From Bradyrhizobium paxllaeri (GTDB lineage Bacteria > Pseudomonadota > Alphaproteobacteria > Rhizobiales > Xanthobacteraceae), in NCBI RefSeq assembly GCF_001693515.2, contig NZ_CP042968.1, positions 2,728,001 to 2,792,000 of the forward strand: a stretch of 64,000 bases of DNA, read 5' to 3'. This document shows, in pieces, positions 8,310-17,297 of this stretch. The notes under the pieces are model-generated. The model made no database searches. It was given only the letters and a program-made list of their open reading frames with translations, and had not been told where the DNA came from. How positions within the stretch are numbered: the stretch's first letter is position 1; each line of letters starts with the position of its first letter. Position numbers and translations under genes: made by a program.

Positions 8310-9155
8310 TCAGCCCTTCAGGCGTGCGGCGTGCCAACGCAGATGATCGCCCATGAATGTGGAGATGAAGTAGTAGCTGTGGTCGTAGCCGGGCTGCCGG
8401 CGCAAGGTGAGGGGGATCTTGGCCCTCTCGCACGCGCTTTGCAGCAGTTCGGGACGGAGCTGTTCTGTCAGGAACTGATCGGCATCGCCGTAGTCGACCA
8501 ATAGATCTGGTAACCTGGCGCCGTCCTCGATCAGGGCTACCGCATCGTGCTTGCGCCATGCTTGCCGGTCGTTGCCGAGATAGCCGCCGAGCGCCTTGAT
8601 GCCCCATGGCACCTGCGAGGGAGCGACGATCGGCGCAAATGCGCTGGCCGCGCGGTAACGACCCGGATGGCGCAACGCGACCGTTAGTGCACCGTGGCCG
8701 CCCATGGAGTGACCAAAAATGGATTGCCGATCGGGATCGACCGGAAACTTGTCGGCGACCAGCTTCGGCAGTTCTTCCGTCACATAGCTCCACATGCGGT
8801 AATTGCGGGCGAACGGCGCTTGCGTCGCATCGACATAGAAGCCGGCGCCAAGCCCGAAATCATAGGCATTGGCTGGATCGCCGGGCACGCCTTCACCGCG
8901 CGGGCTGGTGTCGGGTGCAACGAAGATCAGTCCAAGTTCGGCGCAGGCGCTGCGGAATTCGCCCTTCTCCGTCACGTTGGCATGGGTGCAGGTCAGGCCG
9001 GAGAGATACCAGACCACCGGCAGCCTGGCGCCGGCGGCGTGCGGAGGGATATAGACCGAGAAGGTCATGTCGGTGTGGGTTTCGCCGCTGGCATGTCGAT
9101 ACACGCCTTGCGTTCCGCCATATGACGTGTTGAGCGAAACGGTCTGCATGGTCAT
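8310..9155 (-). CDS. fghA: S-formylglutathione hydrolase
   Basis: Protein of 281 residues of the esterase D/FghA family, full length. The nucleophile Ser150 lies in GHSMGGHG; the acid is in the VDYGDADQF region and the histidine in GYDHSYYF. The CTHANVTEKGE segment is typical of this family. It hydrolyses S-formylglutathione to formate and glutathione, the last step of the glutathione-linked formaldehyde pathway whose earlier enzymes are gfa (19010) and flhA (17869). It begins inside the stop of the response-regulator gene (ATGA at 9152-9155), so synthesis of the two proteins is probably coupled. Confidence 0.95.
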   Translation of the reverse strand: MTMQTVSLNTSYGGTQGVYRHASGETHTDMTFSVYIPPHAAGARLPVVWYLSGLTCTHANVTEKGEFRSACAELGLIFVAPDTSPRGEGVPGDPANAYDFGLGAGFYVDATQAPFARNYRMWSYVTEELPKLVADKFPVDPDRQSIFGHSMGGHGALTVALRHPGRYRAASAFAPIVAPSQVPWGIKALGGYLGNDRQAWRKHDAVALIEDGARLPDLLVDYGDADQFLTEQLRPELLQSACERAKIPLTLRRQPGYDHSYYFISTFMGDHLRWHAARLKG

Positions 9156-9808
9156 TGTCTTGCTACTCCGGCGCCGTGCGGCACGGTTACGCCGATGCCG
9201 CTTTCGATCGCCAACCGCACCAGTTCAGCGGAAGTTCGCACGCCGAGTTTCTGGCGCATGATCGACGATGTGTTGGCAACGGTCTTGTACGAGGAATGAA
9301 CCAGCCACGCGATCTCGGAAAGGCTCTTGCCTGCGCTGAGCAGGCGGAGGATTTCCATTTCCCGCGAGGTGAGTTTGGAAAGCGGGCTGCGGGCGAATGC
9401 AGGTCCGGCGAAGGCGATGCTTCGCGCGATCGCAGACGGCAGATAGACGCCGCCCTTGCCGACTTCACGGATCGCCTCGACCAGATCCTGCGGATCGCCC
9501 GTTTTCGCGACATAGCCCTTGGCGCCGATGTCGATGGCGCGCGCGGCGAAGACCGGATCGTCGTTCATGCTGAACATGATGATTCGTGCGGAAGCCGCGC
9601 GCGCAAGAATGCGCCGCGCCAGCTCGAACCCCGACACCGTCGGCAGGTTGATATCGATCACGCAGATGTCGGGGCGTTCGGCGATGAACACGCGTTCGCC
9701 GCTCTCCGCGTCGGCTGCCTCCAGCAGCACGACCTCCGGATCGTCGGCAAACACTGTGCGGCAGCCCGAAGCGACGATGGGATGGTCATCGACGATCAGT
9801 ACACGCAT
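9152..9808 (-). CDS. LuxR/NarL-family response regulator
   Basis: Protein of 218 residues. The receiver domain begins MRVLIVDDHP; the phospho-acceptor aspartate lies in CVIDINLP, and the conserved lysine in GYVAKT. The C-terminal LuxR-type helix-turn-helix runs from LTSREMEIL through VANTSSIMRQKLGV. I prefer the ATG at 9808 (GGGGA upstream) over 9847, since it begins directly at the receiver strand. It is divergent from a histidine kinase gene across 184 bases (9809-9992) and overlaps fghA. The pair is probably cognate and probably controls C1 oxidation genes, as LuxR-type regulators do in other PQQ alcohol systems; the signal is not known. Confidence 0.88.
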   Translation of the reverse strand: MRVLIVDDHPIVASGCRTVFADDPEVVLLEAADAESGERVFIAERPDICVIDINLPTVSGFELARRILARAASARIIMFSMNDDPVFAARAIDIGAKGYVAKTGDPQDLVEAIREVGKGGVYLPSAIARSIAFAGPAFARSPLSKLTSREMEILRLLSAGKSLSEIAWLVHSSYKTVANTSSIMRQKLGVRTSAELVRLAIESGIGVTVPHGAGVARQ

Positions 9809-9992
9809 TACATTGATCCCCGAGTTGCTTCGATCGCGTTGTTGCATCGCATCACGTTACGCCGACGTCGGCGCGAGGCCGATCATGCAACGCCGACGCG
9901 ATTGCTGTACGCTTCAATCTGATCGTCGGTTTTTCGACTGTCAACGGTCCTCTCGTCGGGGAACTGATTGAGACGCGATTGGGGCAAACGTC

Positions 9993-11345
9993 ATGTGGCA
10001 GAAACTATCGTTGCGTTCCCGGATCAATTTGCTGCTGGCGCTGGGGCTCACGCTAGGTTTAGCGATCAACATCGCGCGGCTGGTGGTAGAGGCGGCGCCC
10101 CGCGTTCGCGCCGAAGATCAGAGCGTCATCCGTCTGGCGCGGGAGTTCGTCGAGACGATCGTGCCAAGCCTGAACGAGGCTCCGGACCCGGACGCGCGGT
10201 TGAACCAGATCGCGTCTGACCTCAGCCGGCTCCGTCATGTCAGCATCACGCGGCAGGGCGATGTTGGCACGAACGAACGCTCCGGCAATGGCGAGGGGGA
10301 GCGGTCGCCGCCGGCGTGGTTTATTGCGCTCGTTCATCCGGAAACCACCACCGTGAGCGTACCGATCACGATCCACGGCAAGCCGCAATCGCTGCTGATC
10401 ACCTCGCATCCGAACGACGAAGTGGCCGAGATCTGGGACGGAATCGTGACCCAGCTTGCGGTCGGTACCGGCCTCGCTCTCGCGCTCTTTCTGGTTACGA
10501 TGACGGTGGTTGGCCGCGCGCTGGCGCCGCTACAGGCGTTGTCGCAAACCATGGCGAACATCGAGGCCGGGCAATATGATTCACGCGTCGAGCCCGGCGG
10601 CCCGCCCGAACTGGCGGGAATCTGTGCCAAGCTGAACCATCTTGCGGGCGCCCTCGGCGAGGCCGTCGAGGACAAGCGCCGGCTTGCCGAACGCACGGTC
10701 TCGCTGCAGGATATGGAGCGCAAGGAGATTGCGCGCGAGCTGCATGACGAGTTCGGGCCGCATCTCTTTACGCTGCGCGCCCACGCCGGCGCGCTGACGC
10801 GGCTGTCCGAGGATGGGCGTGCGCTGAGCGCCGATGCGTTGCGCAAGCATGCCACCGCCATCATGGAACAGCTCAATGCGCTTCAGAAATTCAATCGCCG
10901 GATATTGGAAAAGCTGCGGCCTGTCGGGCTCGCGGAGCTTGGACTATCCGAAGCGCTCGGCGTGCTGCTGCGCTTGTGGCGCGAGTCCCGACCCGATGTC
11001 GCGATTGAGGCCAACATTGCATGCGCGCCGGGTGAGCGCGGAGAAGTCGCAGATCTGACGATCTACCGCACCGTCCAGGAAGCCTTGACGAACGCTTTCC
11101 GCCACGCCGACGCGACGACCGTCAGCGTCACGGTCGAACAGGCCGAAGGCATCCATGGAAGTCGCGGCTGCGCTCTGGTGCGCGTTAGCGACAACGGCCG
11201 CGGTCTGGCGCCGGATCACAAGTCCGGCTTCGGCCTGGTTGGGATGCGCGAGAGAATTCTGGCGTTGGGCGGGACGCTGAATGTCATCTCCGACAATGGG
11301 GGCGTAACGGTCGAGGCGGTCGTCCCCCACGGCTCGAATCCGTGA
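9993..11345 (+). CDS. Membrane-bound sensor histidine kinase (HisKA_3/HATPase_c)
   Basis: Protein of 450 residues with two membrane segments (about 11-31 and 148-168) that flank a roughly 115-residue periplasmic domain. These are followed by a HAMP linker, a HisKA_3 dimerisation helix with the phosphorylated histidine in IARELHDEFG, and an ATPase domain with an N-box (EALTNAFRHAD) and G-boxes (SDNGRG, GFGLVGMRER). This NarX-like class pairs with LuxR-type regulators, consistent with the divergent response regulator. The sensor domain is unfamiliar to me. Being upstream of the TonB receptor and xoxF, it may sense methanol, formaldehyde or lanthanide status; this is inference. Confidence 0.88.
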   Translation: MWQKLSLRSRINLLLALGLTLGLAINIARLVVEAAPRVRAEDQSVIRLAREFVETIVPSLNEAPDPDARLNQIASDLSRLRHVSITRQGDVGTNERSGNGEGERSPPAWFIALVHPETTTVSVPITIHGKPQSLLITSHPNDEVAEIWDGIVTQLAVGTGLALALFLVTMTVVGRALAPLQALSQTMANIEAGQYDSRVEPGGPPELAGICAKLNHLAGALGEAVEDKRRLAERTVSLQDMERKEIARELHDEFGPHLFTLRAHAGALTRLSEDGRALSADALRKHATAIMEQLNALQKFNRRILEKLRPVGLAELGLSEALGVLLRLWRESRPDVAIEANIACAPGERGEVADLTIYRTVQEALTNAFRHADATTVSVTVEQAEGIHGSRGCALVRVSDNGRGLAPDHKSGFGLVGMRERILALGGTLNVISDNGGVTVEAVVPHGSNP

Positions 11346-11470
11346 TCGATTTGCGAGCTGCTGTTCGGGAATTTGTCCCGGTCTCCTTCGGGAGGAATGC
11401 AAGGTGAGGAAGCCGACCTTTTGCAGCTAGCGCGTATCGTTGCCTTGTCACTAGTATTGCTCACATCAAA

Positions 11471-11489
11471 CCGGCTGGGGACAAGCCGG
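11471..11489 (+). promoter_or_regulatory. Small hairpin ahead of the TonB receptor start
   Basis: CCGGCT (11471-11476) pairs with AGCCGG (11484-11489) across a 7-base loop, ending 5 bases before the first ATG (11495) and 17 before the second (11507). Its position at the ribosome-binding region suggests it could modulate translation. I see no known riboswitch pattern. Confidence 0.35.
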
Positions 11490-11494
11490 TATGT

Positions 11495-13945
11495 ATGGGG
11501 TGGCATATGGGCGTGCGCGTACTGTCGATCGGGACGATCTCTATCTGCCTCGTTCCCGCGCTGGACTGTGCTCAGGCGCAAACCGCATCCGGCGGCAGCG
11601 AGGTGTTGCCGGCCATCGAGGTCGTGGCGCCCCCAACCACATCAACCAGACCTGCCGCCAGACCAGCCCGCGGTAGTACCGCACCTCGAGCTACGCAAAA
11701 TGTGCGCAGGGTCCTTGTCTACCCGACCGCGCCTACCCCGACGGCCCGTTCCGGCATGGATGTCGACAAGGTGCCGGCAGCGATCAATGCCGTTGGTGCC
11801 GCTCAGATCGCGCGCACGGATTCGCTAAACGTTGCCGTCGCACTGCAGCAACAGATTCCCGGTGTCGTCCTCAGTGATACGACCGGCAATCCATTTATGC
11901 CGGACGTCCAGTTTCGCGGTTTTGTTGCATCTCCGGTCTCCGGTACGCCTCAGGGGCTCGCAGTGTACCAGAACGGCATGCGCATCAACGAAGCGTTCGG
12001 CGATACCGTCCACTGGGACTTGATCCCGACTGCGGCGATCCGATCGGTCACCATCGTGACCAATAATCCCGCGTTTGGCCTCAACGCGCTCGGCGGCGCC
12101 GTCAACGTGCTGATGAAGGACGGCTTCAACTACAAAGGCGCCGAAATCAACACGATGGGAGGCTCATTCGGACGCATCCAGAGTTCGGCGCAATATGGTC
12201 AGCAGTTCGGCAACTGGTCCGTCTATGGCGCGCTCGAAGGCGTGCGCGACAACGGCTATCGCAATTTTTCGGAGTCGGCGATTCGCCGGTTTTACGGCGA
12301 TGTGGGCTACCGGACCGACAGCAGTGAGTTCCACCTCAACGTCGGTGTTGCCAAGAACAATTTCGGCGCGGCAGCGGCGGTGCCGGTCGAACTGCTGCAG
12401 AAATATTGGGGTGCAACCTATACGACGCCGCAGACCACGGACAACCGCGTGGCCTACGCCAATCTGACCGGAAAGGTCGAGGTGACGCCGACCTGGACGC
12501 TCGAAGGCTCGGCGCGAGTCCGTGCGTTCCGGCAGAAGACGGTCGATGGCAACCCGACCGAGACGGAGCCATGCGGTGCCGATCCGGCTCTGCTCTGCTT
12601 CAATGACGATACCAGCCCGGCAAATGGCCTCAACGGGGTCCAACTTGCAAACCCCTTCCCAGCCGACGCCGTGCTGGGACAGATCGACCGGACATCGACC
12701 CGTTCGACCACGACAGGGGCGACCCTGCAGGCCACCAACACCGACCAGCTATTCGGCCACAACAACCAGTTCATGGTTGGCACCAGTTTCGACTCCGGCG
12801 TCACCCGCTTCGGGGCCAGCGCGGAACTGGGCACGATCGGCTCGAACTACGTCGTCAACGGCAGCGGCATATTCCTCGGGCCATCAGGCAGTCCGATTTC
12901 GATCGGTCCGGTGTCGCTTCGCGCCACCAACCGCTACACTGGAATCTATGCGCTCGACACGTTCGACGTGACGGACGCGTTCTCGATCTCGGGAGGTGGC
13001 CGGTTCAACCATGCGAACATCGTCCTTCAGGACCTGATCGGCACCGACCTCAACGGCAATCACACCTTCAGCCGCTTCAATCCGATGATCGGCGGCACCT
13101 ACAAGATCACGCCCGAACTGACGGCCTATGCTGGCTATTCCGAAGCCAATCGCGCGCCGACCCCGCTGGAGCTCGCCTGCGCCGATCCTGCGCGCCCCTG
13201 TATCGCCGCGGCGTTCCTCATCGCCGACCCGCCGCTGAAGCAGGTCGTGTCCCGTACCATCGAGGCCGGCTTCCGCGGCACCAGGGAGTTGAATATCGGC
13301 ACGCTCGGGTGGAAAGTCGGCGCGTTCCGCGCGACCAATGCCGATGACATCCTGGCGATTCCGAGCCCGGAGTTGCAGGGATTTGGCTATTTCCAGAACG
13401 TAGGCCGGACAAGGCGGCAGGGCATCGAGGCCCAGGTCAATCTGACGTCGAAGACGCTGCAGCTCTACGCCAGCTATGCCCTGGTCGACGCGCGCTTCCT
13501 CGATCCCCTGACGCTCGACTCCAACAGTCCGTTCGCTGACGCCGACGGCAAAATTCAGGTCCTGCCGGGTAACCGAATCCCGGCAATCCCCCGCAACCGG
13601 TTCAAGGTCGGCGTCGACTATTCGATCACCGACGCCTTCAAGGTCGGCGGTGATGCGCTGTTCGTCGGCAGCCAATATTTTGTCGGCGATGAATCGAACC
13701 AGGCAGCGAGACTGCCCGGGTATTCGGTTTTCAACCTGCACACCTCGTATCAGATCAACAAGACGTTCCAGATCTACGGCCGCGTCGACAATGTCTTCGA
13801 CAATCGCTATTCGGTTTACGGGACGTTCTTCGAAAGAGATGACATCCCCAACTTCACCAATGGCGGGGCGGAGTTCACGGATGCCCGCTCTGTCAGTCCG
13901 GCGCGGCCGCGTGCCTTCTACGCGGGGCTGAAGGCAACCTTCTGA
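11495..13945 (+). CDS. TonB-dependent outer-membrane receptor, candidate lanthanide-complex receptor
   Basis: Protein of about 816 residues with a signal peptide (VPALDCAQAQ), a Pro/Thr-rich spacer, a plug domain (near 90-205, with PGVVLSDTTGNP and the LGGAVNVLM motif) and a 22-strand-type beta-barrel ending in the terminal Phe of AGLKATF. ATG 11507 is an alternative start that gives a cleaner signal peptide. Its position between the sensor kinase and xoxF is the main clue: methanol oxidisers with XoxF often import lanthanides through a dedicated TonB receptor (LutH-like). A siderophore or vitamin receptor is possible from sequence alone. No tonB or periplasmic transport genes lie beside it. 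Confidence 0.85.
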   Translation: MGWHMGVRVLSIGTISICLVPALDCAQAQTASGGSEVLPAIEVVAPPTTSTRPAARPARGSTAPRATQNVRRVLVYPTAPTPTARSGMDVDKVPAAINAVGAAQIARTDSLNVAVALQQQIPGVVLSDTTGNPFMPDVQFRGFVASPVSGTPQGLAVYQNGMRINEAFGDTVHWDLIPTAAIRSVTIVTNNPAFGLNALGGAVNVLMKDGFNYKGAEINTMGGSFGRIQSSAQYGQQFGNWSVYGALEGVRDNGYRNFSESAIRRFYGDVGYRTDSSEFHLNVGVAKNNFGAAAAVPVELLQKYWGATYTTPQTTDNRVAYANLTGKVEVTPTWTLEGSARVRAFRQKTVDGNPTETEPCGADPALLCFNDDTSPANGLNGVQLANPFPADAVLGQIDRTSTRSTTTGATLQATNTDQLFGHNNQFMVGTSFDSGVTRFGASAELGTIGSNYVVNGSGIFLGPSGSPISIGPVSLRATNRYTGIYALDTFDVTDAFSISGGGRFNHANIVLQDLIGTDLNGNHTFSRFNPMIGGTYKITPELTAYAGYSEANRAPTPLELACADPARPCIAAAFLIADPPLKQVVSRTIEAGFRGTRELNIGTLGWKVGAFRATNADDILAIPSPELQGFGYFQNVGRTRRQGIEAQVNLTSKTLQLYASYALVDARFLDPLTLDSNSPFADADGKIQVLPGNRIPAIPRNRFKVGVDYSITDAFKVGGDALFVGSQYFVGDESNQAARLPGYSVFNLHTSYQINKTFQIYGRVDNVFDNRYSVYGTFFERDDIPNFTNGGAEFTDARSVSPARPRAFYAGLKATF

Positions 13946-13946
13946 T

Positions 13947-13986
13947 CGCTGCGGAAGCGCCGGTTTGTATCGTCGCCGGCGCAGCG
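13947..13986. terminator. Hairpin between convergent TonB receptor and AraC genes
   Basis: CGCTGC…GCGCCGG (from 13947 and 13957) is mirrored by CCGGCGC…GCAGCG (13976-13986), giving a two-part GC-rich stem directly after the receptor stop. There is no clear U-run, so it is a probable but not classical bidirectional terminator. Confidence 0.5.
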
Positions 13987-14021
13987 AGAGCTTGGAGATT
14001 TCGGTGCCTGACGCTTCGCCT

Positions 14022-14990
14022 TCAGGAGGCGTCCGAGACAGGAGCGCTGTGCGCGGTCTTATGGATGGCGGAGGGGACGAACCCGAAATGCTTCCGGAAC
14101 ACGCGGCTGAAATGCGACGAGCTGGAAAAGCCCCACGAAAACGCTACGTCCGTGATCGTCTTTCCGTGCTGGGTCTCCAACTCCTGCCGGCAGTGCAGCA
14201 GCCGCGCCCGCCAGATGTAATCGCTGACGGTCATGCCCTTGTCGCTGAACAGCATGTGCAGATAGCGCTTGGTGCAGCCCAGTGCCGCGGAGATCTGGTC
14301 GATGCAAAGCTCCGGGTCGCGCAAATGTTCGCGGATGAAGGCTTGCGCGCGGATGTACATTGCCTCGGGACCGACGCGATCGAACATCGTGTCGGCCTCG
14401 CGCAGCGGCAACAGCAGCAAATCGATCAGCGAATCGGCAACGCCGATGGCGTTGTAGGGCGACAGCCTGTTCGCTTCATCGAACGCGGTGTGTACGAAGT
14501 CGTAGGCAATACGGCCGGTGCCGTTACGCGCGGAAAGCTTGCACGGCAACATCTTCGCCGTGCGGAAGCCGCGTTCGTGAAGCAATTCCTTCGGCACGAT
14601 CACGACCTCGTGCCGGGTCAGCGAGGGGCTGACGATCGTGTGCGGGCAGGAGACGTCATAGGCGAGGCAATCGCCGGGCATGATGTCCATGCGCCGGCCG
14701 GCCTGTTCGAAATGCGAGATGCCGTAGGTCTGGAACAGAATCTTGACGTAGGGATGTTCGCTCAGCTTGGTGCCTGAGACCGTGTGCGCGATACGATGCT
14801 GGCTTGCCTCTATCTGGCACAGCTTCAGCTGCGAGACGGTCGTGTAGTTGATCCGCCCTTCCAGCGAGGAACCTTCCAGCGGATCGACATCGAATTGACC
14901 GCATAGATCCGTCAGCGCATCTGACCAAGTTTGGATCTGCCTTTTCGGCGCCAACCCGGAAGTGCTGAGTGAACGAACTGTATCAGACAT
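14022..14990 (-). CDS. AraC-family transcriptional regulator
   Basis: Protein of 322 residues. The N-terminal two-thirds resembles the AraC-binding-like cupin domain of FeaR-type regulators (KLSEHPYVKILFQT, MDIMPGDCLAYD). The C-terminal 100 residues carry two helix-turn-helix motifs (CIDQISAALGCTKRYLHMLF and ITDVAFSWGFSSSSHFSRVFRK, cited by their ends). ATG 14990 is favoured; an in-frame ATG at 15032 would add 14 residues. It is divergent from xoxF across a 426-base region, making xoxF its likeliest target, perhaps as an activator responding to an alcohol or aldehyde. The effector is unknown. Confidence 0.85.
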   Translation of the reverse strand: MSDTVRSLSTSGLAPKRQIQTWSDALTDLCGQFDVDPLEGSSLEGRINYTTVSQLKLCQIEASQHRIAHTVSGTKLSEHPYVKILFQTYGISHFEQAGRRMDIMPGDCLAYDVSCPHTIVSPSLTRHEVVIVPKELLHERGFRTAKMLPCKLSARNGTGRIAYDFVHTAFDEANRLSPYNAIGVADSLIDLLLLPLREADTMFDRVGPEAMYIRAQAFIREHLRDPELCIDQISAALGCTKRYLHMLFSDKGMTVSDYIWRARLLHCRQELETQHGKTITDVAFSWGFSSSSHFSRVFRKHFGFVPSAIHKTAHSAPVSDAS

Positions 14991-15416
14991 GGCCCAGCCA
15001 CCGATTTGAGAACAGGCCGCAACCTCGGCCAAAGCCTTGGCAACACGGTCGTAACATTTGGACCCAATTTAGGCAGTCGTTGCAGTCGTTCAGGGAAGGC
15101 GCGCAGATTCTTCCCAATATCCCTTTGACAATCCTCCAACTTAGTTTTGGCGGCGTCAAGGAAAACATCGGCGCGGAGTGGCGCAGGGCGACCGTGGGAA
15201 CACGCCCACGTAATGATGCTTCGCAGCATTTTTGACAGAGCCGAAACATCGCGTCGGCCTAAATTAAAAAGTTTTTTGAGTTTTCGCTATTGAGCAAACG
15301 CGCTTCGCTCTTGGGCAAGTTTCCTATTTCAGGACGGGATACGAATAGGGACCAAGATGGAAGAAATGGGCCGTTTCGGCGGAACCCAAAAAACTCGTAT
15401 CTGGGAGGAATCCACT
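14991..15416. promoter_or_regulatory. Divergent araC-type/xoxF regulatory region
   Basis: These 426 bases have no convincing gene. They contain a tandem 9-base direct repeat GCAGTCGTT (15073-15081 and 15082-15090), an AraC-style operator candidate. They also contain a hairpin CGTGGG/CCCACG (15193-15210), and a small stem ATGCT-TCGC-AGCAT followed by five T (15216-15234) that resembles a weak intrinsic terminator upstream of xoxF. A TTGACA lies at 15232-15237 without a well-placed -10. The tract 15260-15290 is AT-rich. The xoxF ribosome-binding site GGGAGGA is at 15402-15408. Confidence 0.5.
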
Positions 15417-17222
15417 ATGCGCAAGGTGCTATCCGCGACTTGTCTTGGCGCCATGGCGGCATTCGCCGTCGGCGGCGCTTACGCCAATGATGAATTGATC
15501 AAGATGTCGCAGAACCCAAAGGACTGGGTGCAGCCGGCCGGCGACTACGCCAATACACGCTACTCGAAGCTCAACCAGATCAACGCATCCAACGTCGGCA
15601 AACTTCAGGTCGCCTGGACCTTCTCGACCGGCGTGCTGCGTGGCCATGAAGGTGGACCGCTCATCATCGGCAATATCATGTACGTCCACACGCCGTTCCC
15701 GAACAAGGTCTATGCTCTTGACCTATCGCAGGACAACAAGATCGTCTGGAAGTACGAGCCGAAGCAGGATCCGAACGTCATTCCGGTGATGTGCTGCGAC
15801 ACCGTCAATCGCGGCGTGGCCTATGGCGACGGCAAGATCTTCCTGCACCAGGCCGACACCACGCTGGTCGCGCTCGATGCCAAGACCGGGCAGGTCGCGT
15901 GGAGCGTGAAGAATGGCGATCCCGGCAAGGGCGCCACCGGCACGTCCTCGCCGCTGGTCGTCAAGGACAAGGTTCTGATCGGCATTTCCGGCGGCGAGTT
16001 CGGCGTGCAATGTCACGTCACGGCCTACGACCTCAAGAGCGGCAAGCAAGTATGGCGCGCCTTCTCGGAAGGACCGGATGATCAGATCATGGTCGATCCC
16101 GAGAAAACGACCGAACTTGGAAAGCCGGTCGGCAAGGATTCGAGCATCAAGACCTGGCAGGGCGATCAATGGAAGATCGGCGGCGGCTGCACGTGGGGCT
16201 GGCTGTCCTATGATCCCAGTCTGAACCTCGTCTATTACGGCTCGGGCAATCCCTCGACCTGGAATCCCAAACAGCGTCCAGGCGACAACAAGTGGTCGAT
16301 GACCGTCTTCGCCCGCAACGCAGATACCGGCATGGCGCGCTGGGTCTATCAGATGACGCCCCATGACGAGTGGGACTATGACGGCGTCAACGAAATGATC
16401 CTCAGCGACCAGCAGGTCAACGGCCAGGATCGCAAGCTGCTGACACATTTCGACCGCAACGGCTTGGCCTACACCATGGACCGTGCAACCGGCGAACTGC
16501 TTGTCGCCGAAAAGTACGATCCCAAGGTGAACTGGACCACCGGCGTCGACATGAACAAGAGCTCGCCGACTTATGGTCGTCCCAAGGTTGTCGATCAGTA
16601 TTCGACGGAGAAGGGCGGCGAGGACAAGAACACCAAGGGTATCTGCCCGGCAGCGCTCGGCACCAAGGACCAGCAGCCGGCAGCCTATTCACCCGACACG
16701 CAGCTGTTCTATGTCCCGACCAACCACGTCTGCATGGACTATGAGCCGTTCAAGGTGAGCTACACCGCGGGTCAGCCCTATGTCGGCGCGACGCTCTCGA
16801 TGTATCCGCCCCAGGGCGAAAGCCATATGGGCAACTTCATCGCCTGGGACAACAAGACCGGGAAGATCGTCTGGTCGAACAAGGAGCAGTTCTCGGTGTG
16901 GTCGGGTGCGCTCGCGACGGCCGGCGGCGTGGTGTTCTACGGAACGCTCGAAGGCTATCTGAAGGCAGTCGATGCCAAGACCGGCAAGGAGCTGTACAAG
17001 TTCAAGACCCCGTCCGGCATCATCGGGAACATCAACACCTATGAGCAGGGCGGCAGGCAGTTTGTGGCCGTGCTGTCCGGCGTCGGCGGCTGGGCGGGTA
17101 TCGGCCTTGCCGCAGGTCTGACCGATCCGACTGCGGGCCTCGGTGCGGTCGGTGGCTATGCCGCGCTGAGCAACTACACCGCACTCGGCGGCACGCTCAC
17201 GGTGTTCGCGCTGCCGCAGTAA
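15417..17222 (+). CDS. xoxF: Lanthanide-dependent methanol dehydrogenase XoxF (PQQ quinoprotein)
   Basis: Protein of 601 residues with a signal peptide (AVGGAYAND), full length for an eight-bladed quinoprotein. It has the vicinal Cys126-Cys127 pair in MCCDTVNRG, the PQQ-stacking Trp260 in GGGCTWGW, and metal ligands Glu194 (GGEFG) and Asn278 (GSGNPS). The catalytic Asp320 is followed by Asp322 in EWDYDG; this second Asp is the XoxF hallmark that coordinates a lanthanide, where calcium-type MxaF has Ala. It oxidises methanol, and possibly formaldehyde, in the periplasm and passes electrons to XoxG. A GGGAGGA precedes ATG 15417. No mxaF, mxaI or PQQ synthesis genes are in the window. The gene is also known as mxaF' in Bradyrhizobium. 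Confidence 0.97.
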   Translation: MRKVLSATCLGAMAAFAVGGAYANDELIKMSQNPKDWVQPAGDYANTRYSKLNQINASNVGKLQVAWTFSTGVLRGHEGGPLIIGNIMYVHTPFPNKVYALDLSQDNKIVWKYEPKQDPNVIPVMCCDTVNRGVAYGDGKIFLHQADTTLVALDAKTGQVAWSVKNGDPGKGATGTSSPLVVKDKVLIGISGGEFGVQCHVTAYDLKSGKQVWRAFSEGPDDQIMVDPEKTTELGKPVGKDSSIKTWQGDQWKIGGGCTWGWLSYDPSLNLVYYGSGNPSTWNPKQRPGDNKWSMTVFARNADTGMARWVYQMTPHDEWDYDGVNEMILSDQQVNGQDRKLLTHFDRNGLAYTMDRATGELLVAEKYDPKVNWTTGVDMNKSSPTYGRPKVVDQYSTEKGGEDKNTKGICPAALGTKDQQPAAYSPDTQLFYVPTNHVCMDYEPFKVSYTAGQPYVGATLSMYPPQGESHMGNFIAWDNKTGKIVWSNKEQFSVWSGALATAGGVVFYGTLEGYLKAVDAKTGKELYKFKTPSGIIGNINTYEQGGRQFVAVLSGVGGWAGIGLAAGLTDPTAGLGAVGGYAALSNYTALGGTLTVFALPQ

Positions 17223-17238
17223 AGCAGAACCACTTCCT

Positions 17239-17266
17239 CCGGCGCGTGGCTCGCTCCACGCGCCGG
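17239..17266 (+). terminator. Strong hairpin between xoxF and xoxG
   Basis: Perfect 11-bp stem CCGGCGCGTGG (17239-17249) / CCACGCGCCGG (17256-17266) with a 6-base loop, 16 bases after the xoxF stop and 31 before xoxG. It has no U-run, so it is more likely an mRNA-stabilising or partial-termination element that makes xoxF transcripts outnumber xoxG. Confidence 0.6.
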
Positions 17267-17297
17267 CTGGTCTGCATCTGATATCGAGGATGAGCTC

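Noticed and set aside
15417..17222. Calling the methanol dehydrogenase MxaF
   Set aside because: Asp322 follows the catalytic Asp320, no mxaI is present, and the gene order with xoxG, flhA and gfa is that of XoxF.
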